A stretch of 64,000 bases of DNA from Sphingomonas metalli (GTDB lineage: Bacteria; Pseudomonadota; Alphaproteobacteria; Sphingomonadales; Sphingomonadaceae), in assembly GCF_014641735.1 (NCBI RefSeq), contig NZ_BMIH01000001.1, positions 1,056,001-1,120,000 on the forward strand, written 5' to 3'. This document shows positions 1-7,424 of the stretch, piece by piece. The notes beneath the pieces are model-generated. The model was not told the DNA's origin, did not search any database, and saw only the letters and a program-made list of their open reading frames with translations. Position numbers and translations under genes: made by a program. Within the stretch, counting starts at the first letter, position 1. Every line of letters starts with the position of its first letter.

Positions 1-1766
1 CATGCTCGCCCCAGCGCTTGGAATGCGGCGTCTTTCTCACCTCGCCAAGAGTGGGCCTCGGCAATTTGATATTGAGCGTTGTCACTGTGGTTGTCGATGA
101 GCTCTTTAAGCGCGCGATCGGAGGCGGCACGATCGGTGGTGGCGGTCGCGGCGGCTACGTATGCCGGTCCAAAAGGAAGTTCGGGCGGAATGCGTTTGGC
201 CGCCTTCAACGCTTCTACAGGCTGGCCTTTCGCCAATTGGGCTAGCGCTAGCGCATATAGCGCTGGGGGATCGTTGGGGAAGCTGGCGAGACCGGCTTGT
301 GCCGAGGTGATCGCGTCATCGAACAGCCCGAGATTGACTAGCATCGCAGCCCGGCTGATCGGGTTTCTCGCTCGAAGGGGATCGCTGGCCTCAAGGCGCG
401 AGTAGAGGGCGATCGCTTCCCTATTGCCTTGTCTCGCAAGAAAATTAGCTGCCTTGCGAAGAACCACGGCGTCGTTGGCAGATGCTTTCAAGGCTGCGTC
501 GAACGCGCTTGCCGCACCGCGCAGATCAAGGCGGTTCTCCAGCACGGCGCCCAGCGCAGACAACGCCGGTCCCCAATTGGGCGCCAAGCTGATCGCACGC
601 CGAGCGTCGGCTTCTGCGTTGGTCAGTTCAGCTCGAAGCGCGCCGCCGCCGAGGCTTTTTGCTGCGATGATGACGCGAGCATCGGCTCTGCTGGCATAGG
701 GCTTGGCAAAGTTTGGATCGGCGGCGATCGCCGCATTTAGTAGTTCGATCGCCCGCTCATTCTCGTTTTTTCTGACCAACTCGACACCCTGAAGGTAGGC
801 ATCGCGAGCTCTTGGATTGTTCGTGCCACCGACCGCCAGCAGTGCCTTCTGCACCCCGCCCAAGGTAATGCTTAGCGCGCTGGCTACGCTTTCGGCAATG
901 CCGGTCTGAATGGCCAGCGCGTCTCCAATCGGACGTGTGTAAGCCTCGGACCAACGGGTTAGCCCACTTACACCATCGACCAACTGTGCATTGATGCGCA
1001 GCGTCCCCGAACCGCGCCGCACGCTGCCGGTCAGAATGTTCGCTACGCCAAGTTTGGCCGCTGCGGTCGCCACATCTGCGTCGCGCATCAGCTCCGAAGA
1101 TGTGCGCGCTGCGACCTTTAAGCTGGCAATACGAGTGAGTGCGTCGCGCAGCTCCTCGGCAATGCCATCGGAAAAATAGGCCTGGGTCGGGTCGCCGCTC
1201 AAGTTCTCAAATGGAAGCACTGCCACACTGTCGCCCGGCGCGCCTTGTCGGTGCAGCGCCCACCAACCACCTGCGCCTGCTGCAGCAACTGCTGCGACGC
1301 TCCCGCCGATAACGAGCCGTCGATCGAGGCCTCGCTTTGCCTGATAGGCCTGCGGGCTCGGACGCGGGGTGCCGGCAAGCACCGCGCGCGCTGCCCCCAG
1401 CACCTCCAGATAGCGCGGGTCCTTGCGATCGCCCCTCCATCCGATCAGCGATGCCGCCTGCGTCTCGCCAAAGCCAAGCGGCGGCTCGACGGGATCGATG
1501 CGAACGGGGAGATAAGTGCCGCGCCGGAGCGATCGCGTGGCCTCGTCGCGGACGAAGCTGCCTTCCGATCCAACCGATCGCTCGCTCCACACCACCAGCA
1601 CGCAGCCCGCGCGGCTCAGGTTCGTCTCTATGCTCTCTCGCCACGACGAGCCGCTGCCAATATGCGTGTCCCACCACACGCTGATCCCGTCGGCCTCAAG
1701 TGCGGCAACCAGCGGCGCGACGCGCGCACGATCCTCGGACTTATATGACACAAACAGGTCGGTCAT
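1..1766 (-). CDS. TIR domain / FlgO-TolB-like / TPR protein, 3' end off the window
   Basis: Reading leftward from the ATG at 1766, the frame stays open for 588 codons to the window edge, so the C-terminus is missing. Residues 1 to about 130 form a TIR domain that opens with MTDLFVSYKSEDR. E44, in the SWRES segment, aligns with the catalytic glutamate position of NAD-cleaving TIR domains. A hydrophobic segment at about 151-171 is probably a membrane anchor. It is followed by a region beginning SVAVLPFENLSGDP with FSDGIAEELRDAL, the adenylate-cyclase-associated FlgO/TolB-like domain. The rest is helical repeats of TPR type with A-x-Y-A/GE-x-A patterns. This suggests a signalling or scaffold protein with a cytosolic TIR part. 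NADase activity is only an inference. The start overlaps the stop of a small upstream frame by an ATGA junction. Confidence 0.85.
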   Translation of the reverse strand, partial: MTDLFVSYKSEDRARVAPLVAALEADGISVWWDTHIGSGSSWRESIETNLSRAGCVLVVWSERSVGSEGSFVRDEATRSLRRGTYLPVRIDPVEPPLGFGETQAASLIGWRGDRKDPRYLEVLGAARAVLAGTPRPSPQAYQAKRGLDRRLVIGGSVAAVAAAGAGGWWALHRQGAPGDSVAVLPFENLSGDPTQAYFSDGIAEELRDALTRIASLKVAARTSSELMRDADVATAAAKLGVANILTGSVRRGSGTLRINAQLVDGVSGLTRWSEAYTRPIGDALAIQTGIAESVASALSITLGGVQKALLAVGGTNNPRARDAYLQGVELVRKNENERAIELLNAAIAADPNFAKPYASRADARVIIAAKSLGGGALRAELTNAEADARRAISLAPNWGPALSALGAVLENRLDLRGAASAFDAALKASANDAVVLRKAANFLARQGNREAIALYSRLEASDPLRARNPISRAAMLVNLGLFDDAITSAQAGLASFPNDPPALYALALAQLAKGQPVEALKAAKRIPPELPFGPAYVAAATATTDRAASDRALKELIDNHSDNAQYQIAEAHSWRGEKDAAFQALGRA

Positions 1767-1975
1767 TGCGCGCCCCAGCTTCCCCGATGCATGTCGTAAG
1801 GATCGATGTTGCGATCGGGAAGTGAAAAGGCAGCAGCAACGTCCACTAGTGGGCGGAAGAAGCCGCTTCGCCCGACGGTGATGACGACCCAGATACGGAC
1901 GTCTGTATCGCTCCGGCGGCATTCGGGGAGCGGACGCTCGTTCAGCACGAGGTTTTCGGGCCATCGTTGCCCCAT
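1763..1975 (-). CDS. Small hypothetical protein coupled to the TIR gene
   Basis: A 70-residue frame on the same strand whose TGA overlaps the ATG of the TIR-TPR gene (ATGA at 1766-1763), the arrangement used for translational coupling. The C-terminal half (DVRIWVVITVGRSGFFRPLV, then SLPDRNIDPYDM) looks like real protein rather than random frame. The open frame continues about 18 codons upstream of this ATG to a TAG without another start codon. It may therefore be the tail of a longer gene broken upstream. The function is unknown. Confidence 0.4.
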   Translation of the reverse strand: MGQRWPENLVLNERPLPECRRSDTDVRIWVVITVGRSGFFRPLVDVAAAFSLPDRNIDPYDMHRGSWGAQ

Positions 1976-2102
1976 GAAGGAACGTCCGTTTGCGGAAACC
2001 GAGATCCACCGTCCGAACGGCTGAACCTAGCGGAAAACGGACAGTAGCAGAATCGTATGATCGAAGGCTGCCGATGTCGGAAGCAGACTTGTCCCAAACG
2101 GA

Positions 2103-2501
2103 TCAGACAGGAAAATGAATTCCGCACAATTTGTTGCCGTCAGGATCACGAAAATAGGCCAGCTCGATGGTGCCCATCGATTTAGTTTGGCGCGGACCGG
2201 GCGGGGATTCAATAGAAGTGCCGCCAGCAGCAACGGCGGTATCGTGAAGCTGCTTCACTTGCTCGGGTGAGTCGCATGAAAAGGCGACAGTGCTGCCGTT
2301 GGCAACGCTGGCCGGTTCATCGTTGATCGGCTGGCTGACGATGAAGTTGGCCCCGTTGCCGTTATTGTAGATCAGACGAGTATGGCCGCTGTCAGCGATG
2401 TTCCGCGTCCCTTCCCCAGCACCCAAGGTGGCGAGTACCGTGTCGTAGAAGCGCTTGGAACGTTCGATGTCGTTCGATCCGACCATGGTGTGAAAAAGCA
2501 C
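2103..2501 (-). CDS. VOC (glyoxalase/bleomycin-resistance fold) family protein
   Basis: A 132-residue single-domain protein with the vicinal-oxygen-chelate pattern. The N-terminal strand MLFHTMVGSNDIERSKRFYD is followed by the ERSKRFYDTVLATLG helix, and the end ELAYFRDPDGNKLCGIHF matches the usual FRDPDGN-x-x-E/C motif before the last strand. Family members bind a divalent metal and act as small isomerases, lyases, dioxygenases or drug-binding proteins. Here the metal-ligand glutamate expected after DPDGN is replaced by CGIH, so the activity cannot be assigned. It stands alone, with no operon partner closer than 230 bp upstream. Confidence 0.8.
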   Translation of the reverse strand: MLFHTMVGSNDIERSKRFYDTVLATLGAGEGTRNIADSGHTRLIYNNGNGANFIVSQPINDEPASVANGSTVAFSCDSPEQVKQLHDTAVAAGGTSIESPPGPRQTKSMGTIELAYFRDPDGNKLCGIHFPV

Positions 2502-2685
2502 ACGTATTCTCCCGAAGGCTGAGCGACTTCCGATCGCCGTTAGCGGTCCAGCTTAGCTGGTACATATAGCGCAGTCATCCCCGGCGCTTGAGTCGTGCGC
2601 TCCCGGGCGTTAGCCAAACAGCCGCTCTCGGAATCGAGGCAGCCTGATTGGGCGCATGATCGCCGTTGTAAGCAAACATGGGAGA

Positions 2686-2709
2686 GCCGTCAGCCTTTCG
2701 ACTGACGGC
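2686..2709 (-). terminator. Stem-loop terminator of the first PEP-CTERM gene
   Basis: A perfect 8-bp inverted repeat GCCGTCAG / CTGACGGC with an 8-base loop, 26 bp beyond the stop of the minus-strand gene at 2735. There is no strong U-run. The hairpin closely resembles the one after the second PEP-CTERM gene. Confidence 0.6.
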
Positions 2710-2734
2710 CTACTCCGTTTCATGGTATCAATCC

Positions 2735-3274
2735 TTATGTGAAGGCGATCTTCGTAGCGCGGCGACGATTGCGAGCGGCACCGCCGACCATTCCAAAGCC
2801 GATCAGCATCATCGTCCACGTGGACGGCTCGGGCACGGCCCCCACGCTTGCGGGGCTCGAAGTAGCAGGCCCGAACGCTGAGATGGTCCCGTTCCCGTTC
2901 ACCCGATAGCGGTCATTTGCCACACCGTCCTGATGGAAGAACGCGATGTTGGTAGCTGAGCCTGCGTTGAAGCGAACACCGCTGCCGTCGAGGAACGTCG
3001 GTCCGGTGGTGAAGTAGTAATAGGGCGAACCGGTATCGAACAGGCCGCTGATAGCCGTGCCGTTGATCGTCCCGGAAATGCCGGTGATCGCGAGAGCGGA
3101 CTGCCCAAAGCGCTCGACGAGGGTGTCCGAGGTGGTGAACGTACCGCGGATCGTTTGATTGGCCCCGCCGAACAGAGTGTCCGTGGTGTCGAAGGTGAAG
3201 TTGAACTGCGCAGCCGAAGCTTGCGTCCCGACCAACGCGCTTGCAGCTGCGAGCAGAGCGTAAAGCGTCTTCAT
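2735..3274 (-). CDS. PEPxxWA-CTERM sorting domain-containing exported protein
   Basis: A 179-residue protein with a Sec signal peptide (MKTLYALLAAASALVGTQASA) and a tripartite C-terminal sorting signal: VPEPSTW, then a hydrophobic helix (MMLIGFGMVGGAA), then basic RNRRR. In sphingomonads such tails are processed by exosortase-like enzymes in the inner membrane and mark secreted or surface-attached proteins. The motif has W-T where the family usually has W-A. The middle is beta-rich with no recognised enzyme motif (FNFTFDTTDTLFGG, YYYFTTGP). It is followed by its own hairpin terminator, and its paralogue lies 276 bp upstream. No exosortase gene is in the window. Confidence 0.85.
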   Translation of the reverse strand: MKTLYALLAAASALVGTQASAAQFNFTFDTTDTLFGGANQTIRGTFTTSDTLVERFGQSALAITGISGTINGTAISGLFDTGSPYYYFTTGPTFLDGSGVRFNAGSATNIAFFHQDGVANDRYRVNGNGTISAFGPATSSPASVGAVPEPSTWTMMLIGFGMVGGAARNRRRATKIAFT

Positions 3275-3496
3275 TTCAGGAGCCCTCCGGTTGAGCCGGC
3301 TGTAGCGCGGGCTCTGCGAGAAGGTACGTTGGGCAAGAAGCTATGGTTGCTCACCTATTTAACTATTTTGAGTCCCAAGGCGGGATGCGCCTGTTGCGAT
3401 AATGTATACACTGCTAGGGCGACAGCGGGATGTCCGCTTTCGAGCAGTGAGTCGGGCCAGGCGGACGGCCGATTGTGGTGGAAACCAGACTCGGAA

Positions 3497-3524
3497 AAGC
3501 CGCTAGCCTTGCGACTGACGGCTT
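3497..3524 (-). terminator. Stem-loop terminator of the second PEP-CTERM gene
   Basis: An inverted repeat AAGCCGCTAG / CTGACGGCTT with two mismatches and an 8-base loop, read on the minus strand as a stem followed by TTTTCC. It sits 27 bp after the stop at 3551. It shares loop and stem sequence with the hairpin at 2686, so the two gene-terminator units probably arose by duplication. Confidence 0.6.
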
Positions 3525-3550
3525 CTCGCGCTCAGCCTTCCGGGGATCAG

Positions 3551-4159
3551 CTAGGCGAGCGACACCTTGACGCTGCGACGACGGTAGCGAGCCGCACCGC
3601 CAACCATGCCGAAGCCGACCAGCAGCATCGCCCAAGTGGCAGGCTCGGGCACCGTCGGCGCACCGACGACAGTGATGGTGAAGACATCTGCATTCAGACC
3701 AGAATTGAACCCAACCGTCACGAGCCCGGGGTTCAATCCAAGAGAGGCGAGCGTTGAATTTGCAAAGGTCGAAGTACCGCTGGTGAGCGTATTAGACACG
3801 TAGCCACCCGATACCGCCAGGAAGTTGAAGCCACCGTAGACACCAGCGATATTCCCAGTGCTAGACGTAGGGCTGATTAGGCCAACGCCAGTGCCCAGAA
3901 GTCCATTATAGGTCAACGTTGTGTTTAGTAGCGTTGAGTTACCCCCGCCAATAAGAGCGATGTTACGACCAGGCGAGATAAAGGCGCTATCGTTATTGGT
4001 AGAGAACACCCCTAACCCTGTCGTGTTCAGCGTGCCAGTGCCGGAAGCTACTACGTCGTTGCCGACTTGCTGAAACGTGACCGAGTAAGCCGCCTCGGCC
4101 GTTCCCGACCACCCCAGTGCCAAAGCGGCGCTCAACGCCGCTGCTACGAAATTCTTCAT
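3551..4159 (-). CDS. PEPxxWA-CTERM sorting domain-containing exported protein
   Basis: A 202-residue protein with signal peptide MKNFVAAALSAALALGWSG, a Thr/Ser/Asn/Gly-rich beta-type middle, and the canonical sorting tail VPEPATWAM, a hydrophobic helix and RYRRRS. The tail is nearly the same as that of the neighbouring gene at 2735, while the middle domains differ. This indicates shared sorting but different cargo. It is probably exported and anchored or released at the cell surface. The role is unknown. Confidence 0.85.
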   Translation of the reverse strand: MKNFVAAALSAALALGWSGTAEAAYSVTFQQVGNDVVASGTGTLNTTGLGVFSTNNDSAFISPGRNIALIGGGNSTLLNTTLTYNGLLGTGVGLISPTSSTGNIAGVYGGFNFLAVSGGYVSNTLTSGTSTFANSTLASLGLNPGLVTVGFNSGLNADVFTITVVGAPTVPEPATWAMLLVGFGMVGGAARYRRRSVKVSLA

Positions 4160-4560
4160 CCCTGTTCCCCTATTGGGTTAGCATCACCCCGCCTCTCGCC
4201 GTTAACTTAGATTCATAATCTAGTCGCGGGTTATTTCATCTCAGCCCAGTGGCGTGCCGTATCGGGACGACGATCCTGGCCAATGGGACTGTCCGATATG
4301 TCGGCTTTTGGGGCGTAAGCGGACATCGACAGGGGTAAGAGTGGGGTACGGGCATGGTCGTCGAAGCCCTCTCCCCTTGGCGACCTAGCCGCGCGGCGGA
4401 GGACGCCTCCGCCACATCACTTCCCCTTCCACACGGCGCCATCCTCACTCAAAATCGTCCCTCGAGATTCCGGTAGCGCCCAGATAGGTAAGGCCCACGT
4501 GCTTGTATTGACAACGATGTCAGCCGAAGGGCTAAGCCCCTATTATCAATCGGAATTTGC
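4160..4560. other. Intergenic region with two inverted repeats
   Basis: No convincing gene. Two structures are visible. One is an imperfect stem TGTCGGCTT / AAGCGGACA at 4299-4325, a form of the GTCCGC...GCGGAC motif that recurs in the window. The other is a perfect stem GGCGGAGG-ACG-CCTCCGCC at 4395-4413, which recurs as GCGGAGG-TTG-CCTCCGC at 5048-5064 beyond the response regulator. The region also carries the promoters of the two divergent flanking genes. Confidence 0.5.
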
Positions 4561-4956
4561 GTGTCCAAACCCACACTCCTGCTAATCGTCGAAGATGAGC
4601 CGGTTATTTTGATGCATATCGAGGAAACGCTGACGGAGGGTGGCTTCCAGGTGATCGTCAGCCACGACGGTGATGCCGCTTTTGCGGCTCTTAGCGACGA
4701 TCGAGATGCACCAGTCGGCATCATCACCGATGTACGATTGGGAAAAGGCCCAAATGGATGGGACGTTGCCCGGTTTGCGAGGGAGAGGCACCCCTCCATT
4801 GCAGTTGTATACGTCACAGCAGAGAGCGCTGCTGATTGGACAGCCTACGGCGTGCCGAAAAGCGTTTTGGTTCCAAAGCCGTTTGCCGGAGCGCAACTGA
4901 TCACAGCGATCTCCGGGCTTTTGAATGATCAAGCTTCCGCAATGACCTCGGGCTGA
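4561..4956 (+). CDS. Single-domain response regulator (CheY-like receiver)
   Basis: A 131-residue protein with a GTG start. It is a receiver domain only: acidic pair E11/D12 (LLLIVEDEP), phospho-acceptor D57 (IITDVRLG), switch T86 and the conserved lysine K106 in the VPKPF motif. The IITDVRLG-x-GPNGWDVARFARE-x-x-P segment is typical of the stand-alone receivers common in sphingomonads and rhizobia, often partnered with HWE or HisKA2 kinases. No output domain or kinase is adjacent, so it probably works as a phospho-relay or sink, or controls a partner elsewhere. Confidence 0.88.
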   Translation: MSKPTLLLIVEDEPVILMHIEETLTEGGFQVIVSHDGDAAFAALSDDRDAPVGIITDVRLGKGPNGWDVARFARERHPSIAVVYVTAESAADWTAYGVPKSVLVPKPFAGAQLITAISGLLNDQASAMTSG

Positions 4957-5085
4957 GACGATCGATGCTGTCGCAGGACGGTGGGGTACGGCAGGGGTAC
5001 GAGTCCTCAGCTGGGCGCCGCTACTGACTTCGCTGTCGGCTCGCGCCGCGGAGGTTGCCTCCGCCTCCGCTACGTTCGCTCTTGG

Positions 5086-5115
5086 TGGATAGCGGACGAA
5101 AGCTTCCGCTATCCA
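5086..5115. terminator. Perfect 11-bp stem-loop
   Basis: TGGATAGCGGA / TCCGCTATCCA with an 8-base loop. It overlaps the stop codon of the minus-strand small membrane gene and could end transcription from it, or from the response regulator on the other strand. No clear U-run. Confidence 0.45.
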
Positions 5116-5318
5116 AGCGTATCCAAGATCGCGATTGTCGGTGCGAGCAGGGCGTAAATCGCGACGATCACTCGCGTGCTTCTCGCATAGCCTTTGCGCG
5201 CCAAGAACCAGCCGAACACCAGGGGCACAGTCAGAAGCCCGAGCATCAAAGGGCCGCTTATCTGGCGGTTTCGAGGATGGCCTTGTTGACCCGTCGTGTG
5301 GCTGGTCACGCTGGACAT
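5109..5318 (-). CDS. Small membrane protein, hypothetical
   Basis: A 69-residue product with two likely transmembrane helices (GPLMLGLLTVPLVFGWFLA, then STRVIVAIYALLAPTIAILD) separated by a positively charged turn (RKGYARSTR). The chosen ATG follows a GAAGGAG sequence very closely; the GTG three codons later has more usual spacing, so the start is uncertain. The frame extends upstream but that part overlaps the repeat region and does not look coding. A second small membrane gene holds the same position next to the other repeat copy near 20.3 kb. The function is unknown. Confidence 0.5.
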   Translation of the reverse strand: MSSVTSHTTGQQGHPRNRQISGPLMLGLLTVPLVFGWFLARKGYARSTRVIVAIYALLAPTIAILDTLG

Positions 5319-5341
5319 CTCTCCTTCTAAACACGGATCAC

Positions 5342-5654
5342 GAATGTCAGCAATTAGGCGAGAGCGGACGTTGACTAGGTCATACCGCGTCGGGTTTGGT
5401 CGACGGACAGCATGGTTGACCCCTGAGTGAGCAGGTCTGGCGCAGGTCGTAATTTGCTCGTTTCCCATTGCAAAGCGCTTCCAGAAGGATGCGGCTCAGT
5501 CTGCTTCACGTGCCCGTTTGGGACGTCCGTGGGTCGTTTAGGCTCACACCTCCGAAGCAACGCTCAAGATGGCGGAAATCCTCAACTTTCCCGCAAGCGT
5601 AAGTAGCCTTCGTAATGCGGGGGTCACAGGTTCGAGTCCTGTAAGCGGCACCAC
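5342..5654 (+). repeat. Direct repeat copy 1 ending in a tRNA-Thr 3' fragment
   Basis: About 313 bp, clearly similar along its whole length to 20332-20644, with only small indels. It opens with a GTCAGC...GCGGAC inverted-repeat motif and ends in the anticodon loop, T-arm and acceptor of tRNA-Thr(CGT). The two copies lie 14,990 bp apart in the same orientation, as expected of remnants of integrative-element ends at a tRNA locus. Confidence 0.75.
5609..5653 (+). pseudogene. 3' fragment of tRNA-Thr(CGT), att-like
   Basis: The sequence reads as a tRNA from position 32 to the end: anticodon loop TTCGTAA (anticodon CGT), stem strand TGCGG, variable loop, perfectly paired T-arm ACAGG-TTCGAGT-CCTGT, acceptor strand AAGCGGC, discriminator A and encoded CCA. 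The 5' half, expected to begin GCCGCTT, is absent upstream, so this is not a functional tRNA. Such 3' fragments are the usual core of attachment sites for integrases that use tRNA genes. Confidence 0.75.
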
Positions 5655-5996
5655 TCCTTCCGTAAGGCAAACCGAAAACGTCCAATTGGAAGGGCGTTCG
5701 GCTGGGTTGCTGAGTGGGTCCTGTTTGGGGCGCCTTTGGACAGAAGGTGACCCACCTTCGGCCATCCAACACGTGTTCTCGTCTCCCCAACTTTTGCCTT
5801 TCGTTCAGAATGCCAGCGTTTACTTTAGCAGGCTTCGTTTTGTGACGTGATGGGGAGCCGCGCGGATCTCTGTCCCTCCTCCAACGGGTAGCCTCACGCC
5901 GCGATGAGCCGAGCATGTTCCGATCGGCGCCCTGACAATGCCGCGTTGCCTCTCCGACCCGACCGCGCCATTGTCATGCCAATCAGGGAGGGTGAT
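5655..5996. other. Intergenic region upstream of the DUF4139 pair
   Basis: No gene found. Minus-strand frames here read through the tRNA fragment (the familiar PLTGLEPVTPA-type shadow of T-arm sequence) and are not coding. The promoter of the DUF4139 operon should lie here, but no clear box is visible. A ribosome-binding AGGGAGG is at 5986-5992. Confidence 0.4.
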
Positions 5997-7424
5997 GTGG
6001 GTAAGCACTTCTGGCGAGCGGGCTGTCTGGCGATGCTACTCGGATCGACGGCGGCCGCCGCTCAGCAGCTTCCCCCGCCCTCCGACGCGCCCGCCGCGGG
6101 CAGTGCGCAAGGCGACGTGTCGGTGACCATCTACAACAACGACGTGGCTCTGGTGCAAGACGTCCGCCAGCTGCCGCTGGGGAAAGGCCAGGTGCGGCAG
6201 AACTTTCCCGACGTCAGTGCCGCGATCCGGCCGGAAACGGTGTCGCTGGTCGTGCCCGATGCCGCAGTCGTCGAGCAGAACTTCGACTACGACCTGCTCA
6301 GCCCGTCGAGCTTGATGGAAAAGGCAGTCGGCGAGACCATCACGCTGGTCCGCACCAACCCCGCCACAGGCACCGAGTCCCGCGACCGGGCCAAGGTGCT
6401 GGCCGTGAACGGCGGCGTGGTCATCGAGGTGAACGGCCATGTCGAGGTGCTGCGCGACGACGGGCTTCCTGTCCGCGCGGTGTTCGACAGGGTGCCGGAT
6501 GCGCTTAGGGCCCGCCCGACGCTGTCAGTGACGCTGGCCAGCAACCGCGTGGGCACGCGACCGGCGACGCTCTCCTATCTCAGCCGGGGTCTCGGCTGGC
6601 GCGCCGATTGTGTTGCGCTGTTCGACGACCAGAGTGGAACGGCGGACATGCAGGGCTGGGTGACGCTCAGGAACATCAGCGGCACTACCTTCTCGAACGC
6701 CAAAACGCTGTTGGTCGCGGGCGAGGTCGGCAGCGCCGATGACGACAACGGCAACTACACGCCTCGACGGCGGCGGGTGACGCGCACCACCCCAGGCACC
6801 GAGACCGCTGCGCGCGAGCAGCTCGGCGACTTCTATCTCTATCCGCTGACCGAACGCACCACGATTGCCGACAAGCAAACCAAGCAGGTCAGCTTTCTGG
6901 ACGCCAAGGGCGTGGCGGCAAGCTCGGGCTACCGTTTCGAGAACGCGTGGCTCGGGAGCTCGGACGAGCCGCGCAGCGTTCAGTCGGTACTGCGCTTCAG
7001 TAACTCCGGCGCAGCGGGCATGGGCGACGCACTGCCGGCTGGCGTGGTGAGGGTTTACGTCCGTGACGCGCGCGGCCAGCCGCAGTTCATCGGCGAGAAC
7101 CGCATCCAGCACACGCCGCAGGGCTCGACAATCGCGCTACCCACGGGCGACGCGTTCGACGTCAAGATCCAGCCGACCACGGTCTCGCGCGTGAAGCAGG
7201 GCGACGGCCGCTGGCGGACGGCGGTGCGCTACAAGCTGACCAACGCGCGGTCGCGGCCTGCGACGGTCGAGCTGATACAGGGCGGCCTTGATTGGGGCGA
7301 CGTGCGCGTTGTCGAGGACAGCGCCAAGGGCGAACGCCGCAATGCCGGAACCTACGCCTGGCAGGTGCCGGTGCCGGCCAACGGCAGTGCCGTGGTGAGC
7401 GCAACCTTCGACACGCGCTACTGA
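5997..7424 (+). CDS. DUF4139 domain-containing exported protein (first paralogue)
   Basis: A 475-residue product with start GTG at 5997, chosen because AGGGAGG sits 4 bases upstream and a signal peptide follows directly (MGKHFWRAGCLAMLLGSTAAAAQQ). The frame is also open upstream (ATG at 5904 or 5976). The body begins SVTIYNNDVALVQDVRQLPL and has the mid-domain YLSRGLGWRADCVALFD and the C-terminal NARSRPATVELIQGGLDW, as in the DUF4139 / mucoidy-inhibitor-like beta-sandwich family. The function of the family is not established. The stop TGA shares one base with the start of the next gene (TGATG), so the two are co-translated. Confidence 0.8.
   Translation: MGKHFWRAGCLAMLLGSTAAAAQQLPPPSDAPAAGSAQGDVSVTIYNNDVALVQDVRQLPLGKGQVRQNFPDVSAAIRPETVSLVVPDAAVVEQNFDYDLLSPSSLMEKAVGETITLVRTNPATGTESRDRAKVLAVNGGVVIEVNGHVEVLRDDGLPVRAVFDRVPDALRARPTLSVTLASNRVGTRPATLSYLSRGLGWRADCVALFDDQSGTADMQGWVTLRNISGTTFSNAKTLLVAGEVGSADDDNGNYTPRRRRVTRTTPGTETAAREQLGDFYLYPLTERTTIADKQTKQVSFLDAKGVAASSGYRFENAWLGSSDEPRSVQSVLRFSNSGAAGMGDALPAGVVRVYVRDARGQPQFIGENRIQHTPQGSTIALPTGDAFDVKIQPTTVSRVKQGDGRWRTAVRYKLTNARSRPATVELIQGGLDWGDVRVVEDSAKGERRNAGTYAWQVPVPANGSAVVSATFDTRY

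Noticed and set aside
5609..5653. Calling a functional tRNA-Thr here and at 20600-20644
   Set aside because: Only the 3' half is present; the acceptor 5' strand, D-arm and anticodon 5' strand are missing upstream.
5544..5765. Minus-strand frame containing PLTGLEPVTPA
   Set aside because: This string is the well-known mistranslation of tRNA T-arm/acceptor sequence. The DNA is the tRNA-Thr fragment.
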